From contig JASFBI010000130.1 of the NCBI GenBank assembly GCA_030149595.1, positions 1 to 6,117 on the forward strand: 6,117 bases of DNA, written 5' to 3'. Shown here piece after piece: positions 1-5,996 of the stretch (the first letter of the stretch is position 1; every line of letters begins with the position of its first letter). Below the pieces are notes generated by a model that saw nothing but the letters and a program-made list of their open reading frames with translations, ran no database searches and was not told the DNA's origin. The DNA is from Desulfobacterales bacterium. Its GTDB lineage: Bacteria > Desulfobacterota > Desulfobacteria > Desulfobacterales > DAOWNP01. The translations under genes and the position numbers were made by a program.

Positions 1-1
1 T

Positions 2-55
2 TATGAGCAATTTACATCAAAGATAAAAGTAGCCGATGGGGAGCCTAAAATATGA
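2..55 (+). CDS. C-terminal end of an upstream gene (partial; possibly the coat protein)
   Basis: An open frame enters from the left edge and ends at the TGA at 53-55, giving the last 17 residues (YEQFTSKIKVADGEPKI). The other two forward frames hit stops early (TGA at 4-6; TAA at 24-26), so this is the only frame that fits a gene ending just before the ribosome binding site at 62-68. The fragment is too short to identify from its sequence. In P22-type phages the gene upstream of gp4 is the major coat protein gene, so coat is the leading guess by position only. The intervening small genes make even this uncertain. Confidence 0.5.
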   Translation, partial: YEQFTSKIKVADGEPKI

Positions 56-61
56 CAAAAC

Positions 62-68
62 AAAGGAG
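62..68 (+). promoter_or_regulatory. Ribosome binding site for the 77-295 gene
   Basis: AAAGGAG lies 8 bases before the ATG at 77 and 11 before the in-frame ATG at 80. The spacing favours the first ATG as the start of the basic protein, giving an MM start. The site lies inside a possible 19-codon leader frame (52-111). Confidence 0.7.
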
Positions 69-76
69 TTTAAAAT

Positions 77-295
77 ATGATGAGGAAAGTTTCTGCAAAA
101 ACAAAAGCTAAAAAACCATTAAAACCCAAAAGCCCAAGAACGAGGAAGGTTGGAAAAGCTATCTACGATATAAGACTCAAGAATGCAGCAAAAAAAGAAC
201 GTAGTAGACTATTAAAACTGCTAAAGCAACATCAAAAAGGTCTAAAAACATTAGATGAAATAATCCAACCCACTATTAAAAAAGGGGGAAAATAG
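77..295 (+). CDS. Small, highly basic phage protein of unknown function
   Basis: This 72-residue protein has 19 Lys and 6 Arg (about 35%) against only 4 acidic residues, a net charge of roughly +21. Residues 1-27 are a Lys/Pro/Arg-rich tail (for example KAKKPLKPKSPRTRK) with the look of a disordered, histone-like nucleic-acid-binding segment. Residues 33-60 could form an amphipathic basic helix, and the end is KKGGK. I do not recognise a family. The start is supported by AAAGGAG 8 bases upstream. It ends one base before the next start (TAG, C, ATG), so translation is probably coupled. Its place in a structural operon suggests a small virion or DNA-associated protein, but that is inference from charge and position. 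Confidence 0.75.
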   Translation: MMRKVSAKTKAKKPLKPKSPRTRKVGKAIYDIRLKNAAKKERSRLLKLLKQHQKGLKTLDEIIQPTIKKGGK

Positions 296-296
296 C

Positions 297-656
297 ATGA
301 TAAAAAAAATTATAAAATACACGCTACTTATGGTACTTGTGCCATTAGTTGTATTTGGTGGAACGAATGTCAGGTTTTCAGATATCAATCTTAAAGAAGC
401 AAACTATGTAGAATTGCCTGAGATAGCTGTACCGTCTGGGAACCCGTCAGAAAACACCGCTTGGTTTTATTGCAAAGATTTTTCTGGGGTTTCTAATCTT
501 TATTTTGAGAATGATGCCGGAACGGTTTTTAATCTGTCTGCTCCATCATATGCAGGCAATATAGATAATGGCTTAATTCTTTGTAAACCTTTAAATATCA
601 AGGGCTTGCAAGGAAACGCTCTCAGATCAACGGAGAGAGCATATCTTTTCATTTAA
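297..656 (+). CDS. Exported or membrane-anchored small phage protein with a structural-protein-like motif
   Basis: This is a 119-residue protein. Residues 1-8 are Lys-rich (MIKKIIKY) and are followed by a hydrophobic stretch at about 9-21 and a VFG/G junction. That is a classic Sec signal peptide layout with possible cleavage after Gly21; no lipobox Cys is present. Residues 46-80 (VPSGNPSENTAWFYCKD, then LYFENDAGTVFNL) match a pattern I know from phage structural and decoration proteins: a Pro/Gly lead, aromatic-aliphatic strand, KD, LYF-D-AGT and a final Leu. Cys59 and Cys96 could pair if the protein is exported. A G-rich ribosome binding site (GGGGG, 284-288) lies 8 bases before the ATG. 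Export of a protein with a virion-type motif is unusual. Alternatives are an N-terminal membrane anchor, or a hydrophobic virion peptide that only resembles a signal. The exact function is unknown. Confidence 0.7.
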   Translation: MIKKIIKYTLLMVLVPLVVFGGTNVRFSDINLKEANYVELPEIAVPSGNPSENTAWFYCKDFSGVSNLYFENDAGTVFNLSAPSYAGNIDNGLILCKPLNIKGLQGNALRSTERAYLFI

Positions 657-676
657 ATAGCAAAGGTAGGGTTAAA

Positions 677-892
677 ATGGACGAGACAGAACGATTTTTC
701 AAACTGGAAGGCAAAGTCGATAATTTGGTTGAAGATACCCAAGAAATAAAAGAATCCATAAAAGAGATTACAAAATTGCTGTCTGATCGAATAGAAAAAT
801 GTAATGCAAAATTCTTTTCAAACCATGCAGGGTATATTCTTTTGTCAGGTTTTGTTGGAATGAGTTTTTTTATTTTCAGAGGGACAATTTAG
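677..892 (+). CDS. Coiled-coil plus single-membrane-segment protein, XhlA/holin-like
   Basis: This 71-residue protein has an N-terminal charged heptad-type helix at about residues 5-44 (LEGKVDNLVEDTQEIKESIK, with hydrophobic residues every 3-4 positions). A hydrophobic segment follows at about 51-67 (AGYILLSGFVGMSFFIF), then a short RGTI tail. This layout, and the pattern LEGKVDNL..D..EIK..IKEI, resembles XhlA-type haemolysin/holin-partner proteins, which act at the inner membrane in phage or prophage lysis. The ribosome binding site is AAAGG (662-666) or AGGG (668-671). No second transmembrane holin or endolysin gene is visible beside it, so a lysis role is tentative; a membrane-tethered accessory or superinfection factor is equally possible. 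Gene reality is well supported by the start signal and tight packing. Confidence 0.7.
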   Translation: MDETERFFKLEGKVDNLVEDTQEIKESIKEITKLLSDRIEKCNAKFFSNHAGYILLSGFVGMSFFIFRGTI

Positions 893-915
893 CAACAAAA
901 AAAGGAGCAATTAAT

Positions 916-1113
916 ATGGCTAAACATAGATTGTATCACAAAGACTTCCCAGAAGGAAAACTTTTTGATAATGAAGCTGACATAACAAAAGCGATTAAGG
1001 ACGGTTTTGAGGATGCACCTTTAAATCACCTTTATAGAAAAGTTAAAAAAGTGGGAACAAGAAAAATAACCTCTGTGAATCCAAAAGTTGGGACTGTTAA
1101 AAGAAAAAACTAA
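916..1113 (+). CDS. Small phage protein with a head-gene-type motif, unknown function
   Basis: The protein has 65 residues. The N-terminal half (LYHKDFPEGKLFDNEADITK, then AIKDGFEDAP) fits a short pattern often seen in small phage structural or head-associated proteins: an aromatic/His start, P-G-K/I, an acidic stretch, then DG-[WF]-x-D-[AS]-P. The C-terminal third is basic (YRKVKKVGTRK and VKRKN) and may be disordered or touch DNA. AGGAG at 903-907, 8 bases from the ATG, fixes the start. It lies directly upstream of the gp4-like adaptor with a 20-base gap and no terminator between, so it should be co-transcribed with it. The motif match is from memory of the general pattern and gives no biochemical function. 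Confidence 0.7.
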   Translation: MAKHRLYHKDFPEGKLFDNEADITKAIKDGFEDAPLNHLYRKVKKVGTRKITSVNPKVGTVKRKN

Positions 1114-1133
1114 GAACAGAAAGGAATAACTTT

Positions 1134-1853
1134 ATGGGAGAAACAAGGACAGTGAGAAAGCTTATTGATTCAGCATTAAGCCTTATAAATGTTTATTCAG
1201 TTGGCCAAACAACTTCAAATGAAGATACAGAACTTGGGTTAGATACACTATCTGATATTATCCTTGGTTTTGAAGAGGAGGATTTTATAATCCCCTTTGC
1301 GACTACTGATATTATCAGCCTTGTAGCTGGCCAACCTGAATACACTATTGGTGAATCTGGCACGCCTGATTTGAATACTGTTAGACCCAACCTTATCCAG
1401 GATGCTTTTGTAAGATCAGGTGATATTGATTACCCTGTTGATATTATTGGGGTTTCTTCTTTTAACGGTATCCCTGATAAATCAACATCAAGCAGGCCAA
1501 CCAAACTAAGATACAACCCCACAGTGCCAAATGGAGTGATCACCCTATATCCAAACCCAAACTCATCTTCTGACAAACTTCATATAACATCAGAAAAAAC
1601 ATTCACAGAGCCTTCTAATCTAACAGAGGAGCTTGTTATAGGCCTTGGTATACCAAAATCTTACTTCCCATTTTTAAAGTATATTCTTGCATCTGAGCTA
1701 AGCATACATTTTGATAATGAAAAAGCCTCTGTCCATACAAAAGCTTCACTTGCTAAAAGGCATTTGCTTGAAAGGAATTTCAGTAGAAATATAAATCCGG
1801 TAAACACTTTAACCATTAAAGGGGAAAATATTACATACAGTAGGGGATTTTAA
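1134..1853 (+). CDS. gp4: P22 gp4-like head-to-tail adaptor (tail accessory factor)
   Basis: In P22, gp4 binds the underside of the portal ring as the first tail accessory factor and makes the platform on which gp10 assembles, helping keep packaged DNA inside. This 239-residue protein shows the family pattern. A helical N-terminus (TVRKLIDSALSLINV, then ELGLDTLSDIILGFEEEDF) precedes a beta region with the diagnostic RPTKLRYNPTVPNGVITLYP at about 121-141. A helical C-terminal part follows, with IPKSYFPFLKYILASELS at about 173-190. It is longer than P22 gp4 (166 residues), as are many relatives. The start is set by AAAGGA (1120-1125), 8 bases upstream. Its TAA is one base from the gp10-like start, which matches P22 order and implies coupled translation. 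P22 gp4 has also been reported to have muralytic activity; I see nothing here that proves or excludes that. Confidence 0.85.
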   Translation: MGETRTVRKLIDSALSLINVYSVGQTTSNEDTELGLDTLSDIILGFEEEDFIIPFATTDIISLVAGQPEYTIGESGTPDLNTVRPNLIQDAFVRSGDIDYPVDIIGVSSFNGIPDKSTSSRPTKLRYNPTVPNGVITLYPNPNSSSDKLHITSEKTFTEPSNLTEELVIGLGIPKSYFPFLKYILASELSIHFDNEKASVHTKASLAKRHLLERNFSRNINPVNTLTIKGENITYSRGF

Positions 1854-1854
1854 C

Positions 1855-3285
1855 ATGCCAAAACAAGCATATGAATTTAATGTTGTAGGGGGGGAATACA
1901 AATCAGTTTCACATTCTGTTAATAATCAAGAATGTGTTAATTTTTATGTCAATATAGACAAGGAGAATGGGAACCCCTTGTCGCTACTCCCTACCCCTGG
2001 ATGTAAAGAATGGTTATCAGTAAGTGGCAACACTGGCGAAGTTAGGGCAATCAAACAGATAACAGACGACCTCCTTGCATTTGTTATAAGAGACACACTT
2101 TATGTGGCTAACAAATCTAAGTTTGTAACAACTGTAACACCTGCTTTCTCTTCCTTGTCAGGCCACATGATATTAGCATCCGATTTTTTGAATTACTGCT
2201 CAATCCTTGATGTTGCTTATGATAAGCTTTACGTTTTAGACTTTTTAACATATGCAATAACAGAAGTTGTTTTGCCAGCAGGAGTTAGAGCCTCAAGTTT
2301 GACATATCAGGATGGGATGTGGATAATAGCAAATAAAGGTTCTGATTATTTTTACATGTCAGGTGTTGGAGACCCATACACATACAGCCCCTTGAGATAC
2401 AAGTCTGCTGAATATAGCGGAGATAAGATTATAACCGTTGTATCAGACCACGACGAATTATGTGCATTTGGGTCAAGAACAATAGAGTTTTTCCAGAATG
2501 CAGGAACGACTGATACAATTTTTGAGTCTATCAATGGCAGCTCCCAGGAAATAGGTATTGCAGGGGCAGATGCTTTTACCAGTGTTAACAGTGCTTTGTT
2601 TTTTTTAGACTCACAAGGCTTCCCAAGAGTATCAACTGAGTATCGAGCAGATTTTTTAAATCAAGGCCAAATAGCTTTTCAAATGAGTAAGCTAACCACC
2701 ATCAACGATTGTTTTTTATTTAATTATATTTATCAAGGTCATATTTTTGTAGTGTTTACATTTCCAACAGAAAACAAAACTTGGGTTTATGATGTTACAA
2801 CAGGAGTTTGGCACAGACGTTCTTCATATCCTTATGATACAGATGGTAGATGGCGGGCAAACTGTTATGAGTTTTTTGATAGAAAACATCTTATAGGCGA
2901 TTATAACAACGGTATTATTTACGAATTAGATTTTGAGACGTTCACAGAAAACTCTGAAACAATGGCAGCTTTGAGAAGATTTCCAGTTATTTCTTCTAAC
3001 GGTCGTACATCTGTAAACCATAACAGTTTAGAAATTGCTATCCAACCTGGGGTAGGTTTAGAAACAGGCCAAGGGGATGATCCGCAGATAATGATGAGGT
3101 ACTCGGATGATAATGGCCAAACTTTTTCAAATGAACTATGGAGGAGTTTAGGGAAAACAGGTGAGTACTCCCATAGAGTTATTTGGAACAGACTGGGCAG
3201 AGCAGTTGAACGTGAATATGAAATAAAAATAACTGATCCTGTCAACAGGGTTATTACAGGGGGTTTTCTAAATGGTAAATATTAA
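1855..3285 (+). CDS. gp10: P22 gp10-like tail hub / packaged-DNA stabilisation protein
   Basis: gp10 of P22 (472 residues) adds below gp4, extends the tail channel and is needed to hold DNA in the capsid. This product is 476 residues. The N-terminus has the family theme of an aromatic/NVVGGEYKS stretch, then ECVNFYVN and LLPTPGCKEWL (about 5-57). The centre has the characteristic ELCAFGSRTIEFF (about 201-213), preceded by DYFYMSGVGDPYTYSPLRY and followed by GIAGADAFTSVNSALFFLD. The C-terminus has MRYSDDNGQTFSNELW (about 414-429) and HRVIWNRLGRAVEREYEIKITDPV (about 440-463), typical of the family's closing beta region. GGGG at 1843-1846 precedes the start. The last 14 bases overlap the next gene. 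The match rests on recognised motifs, length and gene order together, not on an alignment. Confidence 0.9.
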   Translation: MPKQAYEFNVVGGEYKSVSHSVNNQECVNFYVNIDKENGNPLSLLPTPGCKEWLSVSGNTGEVRAIKQITDDLLAFVIRDTLYVANKSKFVTTVTPAFSSLSGHMILASDFLNYCSILDVAYDKLYVLDFLTYAITEVVLPAGVRASSLTYQDGMWIIANKGSDYFYMSGVGDPYTYSPLRYKSAEYSGDKIITVVSDHDELCAFGSRTIEFFQNAGTTDTIFESINGSSQEIGIAGADAFTSVNSALFFLDSQGFPRVSTEYRADFLNQGQIAFQMSKLTTINDCFLFNYIYQGHIFVVFTFPTENKTWVYDVTTGVWHRRSSYPYDTDGRWRANCYEFFDRKHLIGDYNNGIIYELDFETFTENSETMAALRRFPVISSNGRTSVNHNSLEIAIQPGVGLETGQGDDPQIMMRYSDDNGQTFSNELWRSLGKTGEYSHRVIWNRLGRAVEREYEIKITDPVNRVITGGFLNGKY

Positions 3286-3595
3286 TAAAGCTCCCATAAA
3301 AGCTTATATGTTTGATAATAACAAAAACATGGTCAAAATATGGGTTAAGTTTTTCAACAATCTTATAAATAATAGTAGCGGTGCTGGTGATAGCTATGAC
3401 GATTTGTTGGCTTATATTAATGGATTACTTGCTACTGATGCACACCTTCAGAATCAAATCAACAATCTTGCTAATTCATTAAGCAACGCCGAAACAGATA
3501 TTGATAATTTAGAAATATCTGTTGATCTAATAAACAATACTCTTGGTTCTATGGCTAACAATTTTAATCAATCAGCTATATTAGGGACACTGTAA
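3272..3595 (+). CDS. Small coiled-coil tail protein (fibre-adaptor or needle-like candidate)
   Basis: The protein has 107 residues. Residues 1-34 (NKAPIKAYMFDNNKNMVKIW, then VKFFNNLINN) match a common phage-tail N-terminal pattern: P-x-[FY]-D-x2-G/N-x-[IM]-x-x-W-x-x-[WF]-F-x-x-L. That pattern is often found on small virion proteins and fibre attachment ends. Residues 42-92 have heptad spacing (LLAYINGLLATDAHLQNQIN, then LANSLSNAETDIDNLEISVD, then LINNTL), suggesting a parallel, perhaps trimeric, coiled coil. The ATG lies inside the end of gp10 (14-base overlap) and is preceded by AGGGGG (3258-3263) with 8-base spacing, so translation is coupled. In P22 the gene after gp10 is the trimeric coiled-coil tail needle gp26 (233 residues). 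This protein has the same slot and general fold type but is half as long, and I see no gp26 sequence match. An adaptor for the following fibre is the alternative. Confidence 0.75.
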   Translation: MVNINKAPIKAYMFDNNKNMVKIWVKFFNNLINNSSGAGDSYDDLLAYINGLLATDAHLQNQINNLANSLSNAETDIDNLEISVDLINNTLGSMANNFNQSAILGTL

Positions 3596-3610
3596 AATAG
3601 GGGCTTTGCA

Positions 3611-5980
3611 ATGATTTGTTTAAATAACACAAATACAATTAAAGCAGGAGCATCTGTTGCTTCTGTTGTGGATTATTCTATACACGGTCTTGTTTCTGGT
3701 GCTTTCACTGTATTAGCATCAGGACAGCTTTCTGATACAGACCCGTCTGTTCTGTATACAGCAGCAGAGAATATCTCAATAGTTTCTGTTACATTTGTTA
3801 ATACTCATTCAGCAGCAGTAGATATCAATTTTTATATTGATGCTTTGAATGCAGGGAGCCCGAGGAGATTAATACCTAAAAACTTAACACTTGGTGTAGG
3901 GTATTCATTACACTTCGATGGTCAAAGATGTTCTATCTTAAATAGATCTGGTGCTTTACTGTCAACCCTTGCTGCTGAAGCTATTGATATAATTATCGCT
4001 GACGCTGGAGATATAATTACGGCTGTTAATGTTGAAGATGCCTTGCAGGAAAATAGGGCAGCCATTGATCTGAATACAGCTAAAGACACAAATGTCCCCA
4101 CTGCTTTAAGCACAGGCACAGTTGGAGCATCTACATATGGTATAACAAGTGACGGTGGGGCAGACGATGTAGTCATAGCTGCTGCAACTAATGCTGTTTC
4201 AGGTGTCGCAACCGCTTCACATATTTCAGCAATTGAAGCTAACACGTCAGCAAACCATACCCAAAATACAGACACAAACCTTGGTGCAATAGGGACAAAA
4301 GCGACCCCCATAGATGCAGACAAGGTAATTCAAAGAGACAGTGCAGATTCAGATGTAATTAAGACCTCTTCTTGGACACAAATAAAGTCCTTTTTAAAGA
4401 CTTATTTTGATACATTATATAATAATTATGTTCATCCAAATCATTCAGGTGACGTTACAAGTGTTGCAGACGGTGTCCAGACAATAGCAGATGGTGCAGT
4501 TACATATGCAAAGATGCAGAACACAACGCAAACAGATGTCATACTTGGTAGAGATACCGCAGGTTCTGGAATAATAGAAGAGATTTCACCGGCGGACATA
4601 AGAACTATGATTAATGTTGAAGATGGTTCAACCGCAGACCAAACAAAAGGCGATATAGATGGGTTGGGATTAAGTCATGATTCATTAGTAGATGTTAGTT
4701 CCGATGACCATCATGCTCAAACACATGCTACTACCCACGTTACAGGTGGTGCAGATGTTATTGCTAATGTTATTGCCGCTGGTAATTCTGGATTAATGAC
4801 CGGATCGGATAAAACTAAATTAAATGGTATAGAAGATAGTGCAGATGTTACAGATTCGACTAATGTCGGTTCTGCTGGTGCTATTATGGATTCAGATATA
4901 ACGCCCACGGAAGGATTGATGCGTAAAACTGCGACTGGAACATACACTGCTATCAAAACTAATCTAAGTGCCGCTGTCGCTCCCGATCATAACGATGATA
5001 CAGGCGATGGATATTCTGTTTTGTCTCCATGGTTTGATACTACCCATGATAAAGCATACGTTTGTTTAGATGCAACCTCTGGAGCAGCAGTTTGGAAAGA
5101 GATAACATATATTAATAATATAACATCAAAAGGTTATAGTTTAGGTGGAGATACAGGAAGTTATACAGCAGTTATCGAAGATCTAATCTTTGCCGATGAA
5201 ACATCACAGACCATTACTGCTACATTAGATACTGCAAAACGTTATGCAGTAGGAGTTAATAGTTCTATAAAAGGTTATGTTTTGGGCGGTTATACTGGTA
5301 GCTACACAAATGTTATCGAAGATCTCATTTTTGCAGATGAAACATCACAAACAATTACAGCTACTTTAGATACTGCAAAATATGGTGCAGTAGGAGTTAA
5401 TAGTTCTATAAAAGGTTATATTCTGGGCGGTTATACAAGTGGTGGAAATACAGCAGTTATCGAAGATCTAATCTTTATAGATGAAACATCACAAGCTATT
5501 TCCGCTACATTAGATGCTGCAAAACGTTATGCAGTGGGAGTTAATAGTTCTGGAAAGGGTTATAGTTTAGGTGGTTATACAAGTGATGAAAATACAGCAG
5601 TTATCGAAGATCTAATCTTTGCCGATGAAACATCACAGACCATTACTGCTACATTAGATACTGCAAAACATGGTGCAGTAGGAGTTAATAGTTCTATAAA
5701 AGGTTATGTTCTTGGTGGTAATACTGGCAGCTACACAAATGTTATCGAAGATCTCATTTTTGCAGATGAAACTTCTCAAGCTATTTCCGCAACATTAGAC
5801 ACTGCTAAATATTTAGGAGCCGGAGTTAGTAGTGCCACAAAAGGTTATGTCATGGGGGGTGGTGATAGTGGTGGGTATACGAATGTTATCGAAGACTTAA
5901 TTTTCAATGATGAAACTTCACAATTAATTACTGCTACATTAGATATTGCCAAAAAAAATGGGTGTGGCGTTAACGATTAA
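3611..5980 (+). CDS. Tail fibre with C-terminal Kelch-like beta-propeller repeats
   Basis: This 789-residue protein is a candidate receptor-binding tail fibre. Residues 30-108 form a beta-rich virion domain (LYTAAENISIVSVTFVN, then PRRLIPKNLTLGVGYSLHFDG). Residues 125-455 carry repeated fibre-shaft motifs: VNVEDALQENRAAID (139-153), KVIQRDSADSDVIKTSSW (238-255), DVTSVADGVQTIADGAVTYAK (281-301 in part), ILGRDTAGSG with INVEDGSTADQTKGDIDG (311-351), HHAQTHATTHVTGGADVI (367-384) and GLMTGSDKTKLNGIEDSADV (394-413). Residues 462-499 hold the known W-x-D-T-T/YVCLDATSGAAVW motif. Residues 507-789 are six 46-48-residue repeats of the form KGY-x-LGG…NVIEDLIFADETSQ…ATLDTAK…GVN. TAGGGG (3598-3603), 7 bases upstream, sets the start. 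No enzymatic motif is evident, so binding, not degradation, is inferred. Partner genes upstream support the tail role. Confidence 0.85.
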   Translation: MICLNNTNTIKAGASVASVVDYSIHGLVSGAFTVLASGQLSDTDPSVLYTAAENISIVSVTFVNTHSAAVDINFYIDALNAGSPRRLIPKNLTLGVGYSLHFDGQRCSILNRSGALLSTLAAEAIDIIIADAGDIITAVNVEDALQENRAAIDLNTAKDTNVPTALSTGTVGASTYGITSDGGADDVVIAAATNAVSGVATASHISAIEANTSANHTQNTDTNLGAIGTKATPIDADKVIQRDSADSDVIKTSSWTQIKSFLKTYFDTLYNNYVHPNHSGDVTSVADGVQTIADGAVTYAKMQNTTQTDVILGRDTAGSGIIEEISPADIRTMINVEDGSTADQTKGDIDGLGLSHDSLVDVSSDDHHAQTHATTHVTGGADVIANVIAAGNSGLMTGSDKTKLNGIEDSADVTDSTNVGSAGAIMDSDITPTEGLMRKTATGTYTAIKTNLSAAVAPDHNDDTGDGYSVLSPWFDTTHDKAYVCLDATSGAAVWKEITYINNITSKGYSLGGDTGSYTAVIEDLIFADETSQTITATLDTAKRYAVGVNSSIKGYVLGGYTGSYTNVIEDLIFADETSQTITATLDTAKYGAVGVNSSIKGYILGGYTSGGNTAVIEDLIFIDETSQAISATLDAAKRYAVGVNSSGKGYSLGGYTSDENTAVIEDLIFADETSQTITATLDTAKHGAVGVNSSIKGYVLGGNTGSYTNVIEDLIFADETSQAISATLDTAKYLGAGVSSATKGYVMGGGDSGGYTNVIEDLIFNDETSQLITATLDIAKKNGCGVND
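5163..5240 (+). repeat. Perfect 78-base direct repeat, copy 1 (blade R1)
   Basis: Starting at ATACAGCAGTTATCGAAG, these 78 bases are identical, by base-by-base reading, to 5592-5669 in blade R4. Copy spacing is 429 bases, or exactly 143 codons. Confidence 0.85.
5592..5669 (+). repeat. Perfect 78-base direct repeat, copy 2 (blade R4)
   Basis: Second copy of the 5163-5240 sequence. The similarity continues downstream into R5: a further identical 44-base pair (5300-5343 and 5729-5772) lies at the same 429-base offset. Only about 8 mismatches lie in the 59 bases between the two perfect blocks. Confidence 0.85.
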
Positions 5981-5984
5981 ACAC

Positions 5985-5990
5985 AAAGGA
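5985..5990 (+). promoter_or_regulatory. Ribosome binding site for the gene starting at 5997
   Basis: AAAGGA lies 6 bases before the ATG at 5997. It decides that start over an in-frame ATG at 5958, which lies inside the end of the fibre gene and has no purine-rich AGG signal before it, only the A8 run. Confidence 0.65.
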
Positions 5991-5996
5991 ACTAAC

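Larger units (their letters stand above)
5129..5977 (+). repeat. Six tandem Kelch-like blade repeats in the fibre gene
   Basis: The six units are R1 5129-5269, R2 5270-5410, R3 5411-5554, R4 5555-5698, R5 5699-5839 and R6 5840-5977, each counted from the KGY start. Lengths are 47, 47, 48, 48, 47 and 46 codons. Each contains GG after a hydrophobic strand, then VIEDLIF, DETSQ and ATLD-x-AK. The residues before R1 (INNITS) resemble the end of a unit (VNSSI), and R6 stops after GVND. A missing final strand could therefore be supplied from the N-terminal side, as in ring closure of a propeller. Six blades is the count in the DNA; the fold is inferred from the pattern. Confidence 0.85.

Noticed and set aside
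618..650. Hairpin GCTCTC (618-623) with GAGAGC (635-640) followed by a T-rich stretch, as a terminator
   Set aside because: The stem is only 6 pairs with an 11-base loop and no clean T run, and it lies inside the end of the 297-656 gene with co-oriented genes close downstream. At most a weak attenuating structure.
1193..1390. Reverse-strand open frame opposite the gp4-like gene
   Set aside because: It is fully inside the gp4-like coding region, which has a good start signal and family motifs; no independent support.
2919..3245. Reverse-strand open frame of 108 codons within the gp10-like gene
   Set aside because: It is opposite a conserved C-terminal region of gp10 with recognisable family motifs, and no other gene on that strand supports it.
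3922..4323. Reverse-strand open frame of 133 codons within the fibre gene
   Set aside because: It lies wholly opposite the well-supported fibre gene, its Ala/Ser/Val-rich product is what reversed fibre codons give, and there is no convincing ribosome binding site.
4717..4956. Reverse-strand open frame of 79 codons opposite the fibre shaft
   Set aside because: Shadow of the forward coding sequence; composition and lack of a start signal argue against a gene.
5129..5977. CRISPR array or non-coding satellite as an explanation of the regular repeats
   Set aside because: The repeats are 138-144 bases, in frame, with changes concentrated at silent or loop-like positions and without unique spacers; they are protein blades.
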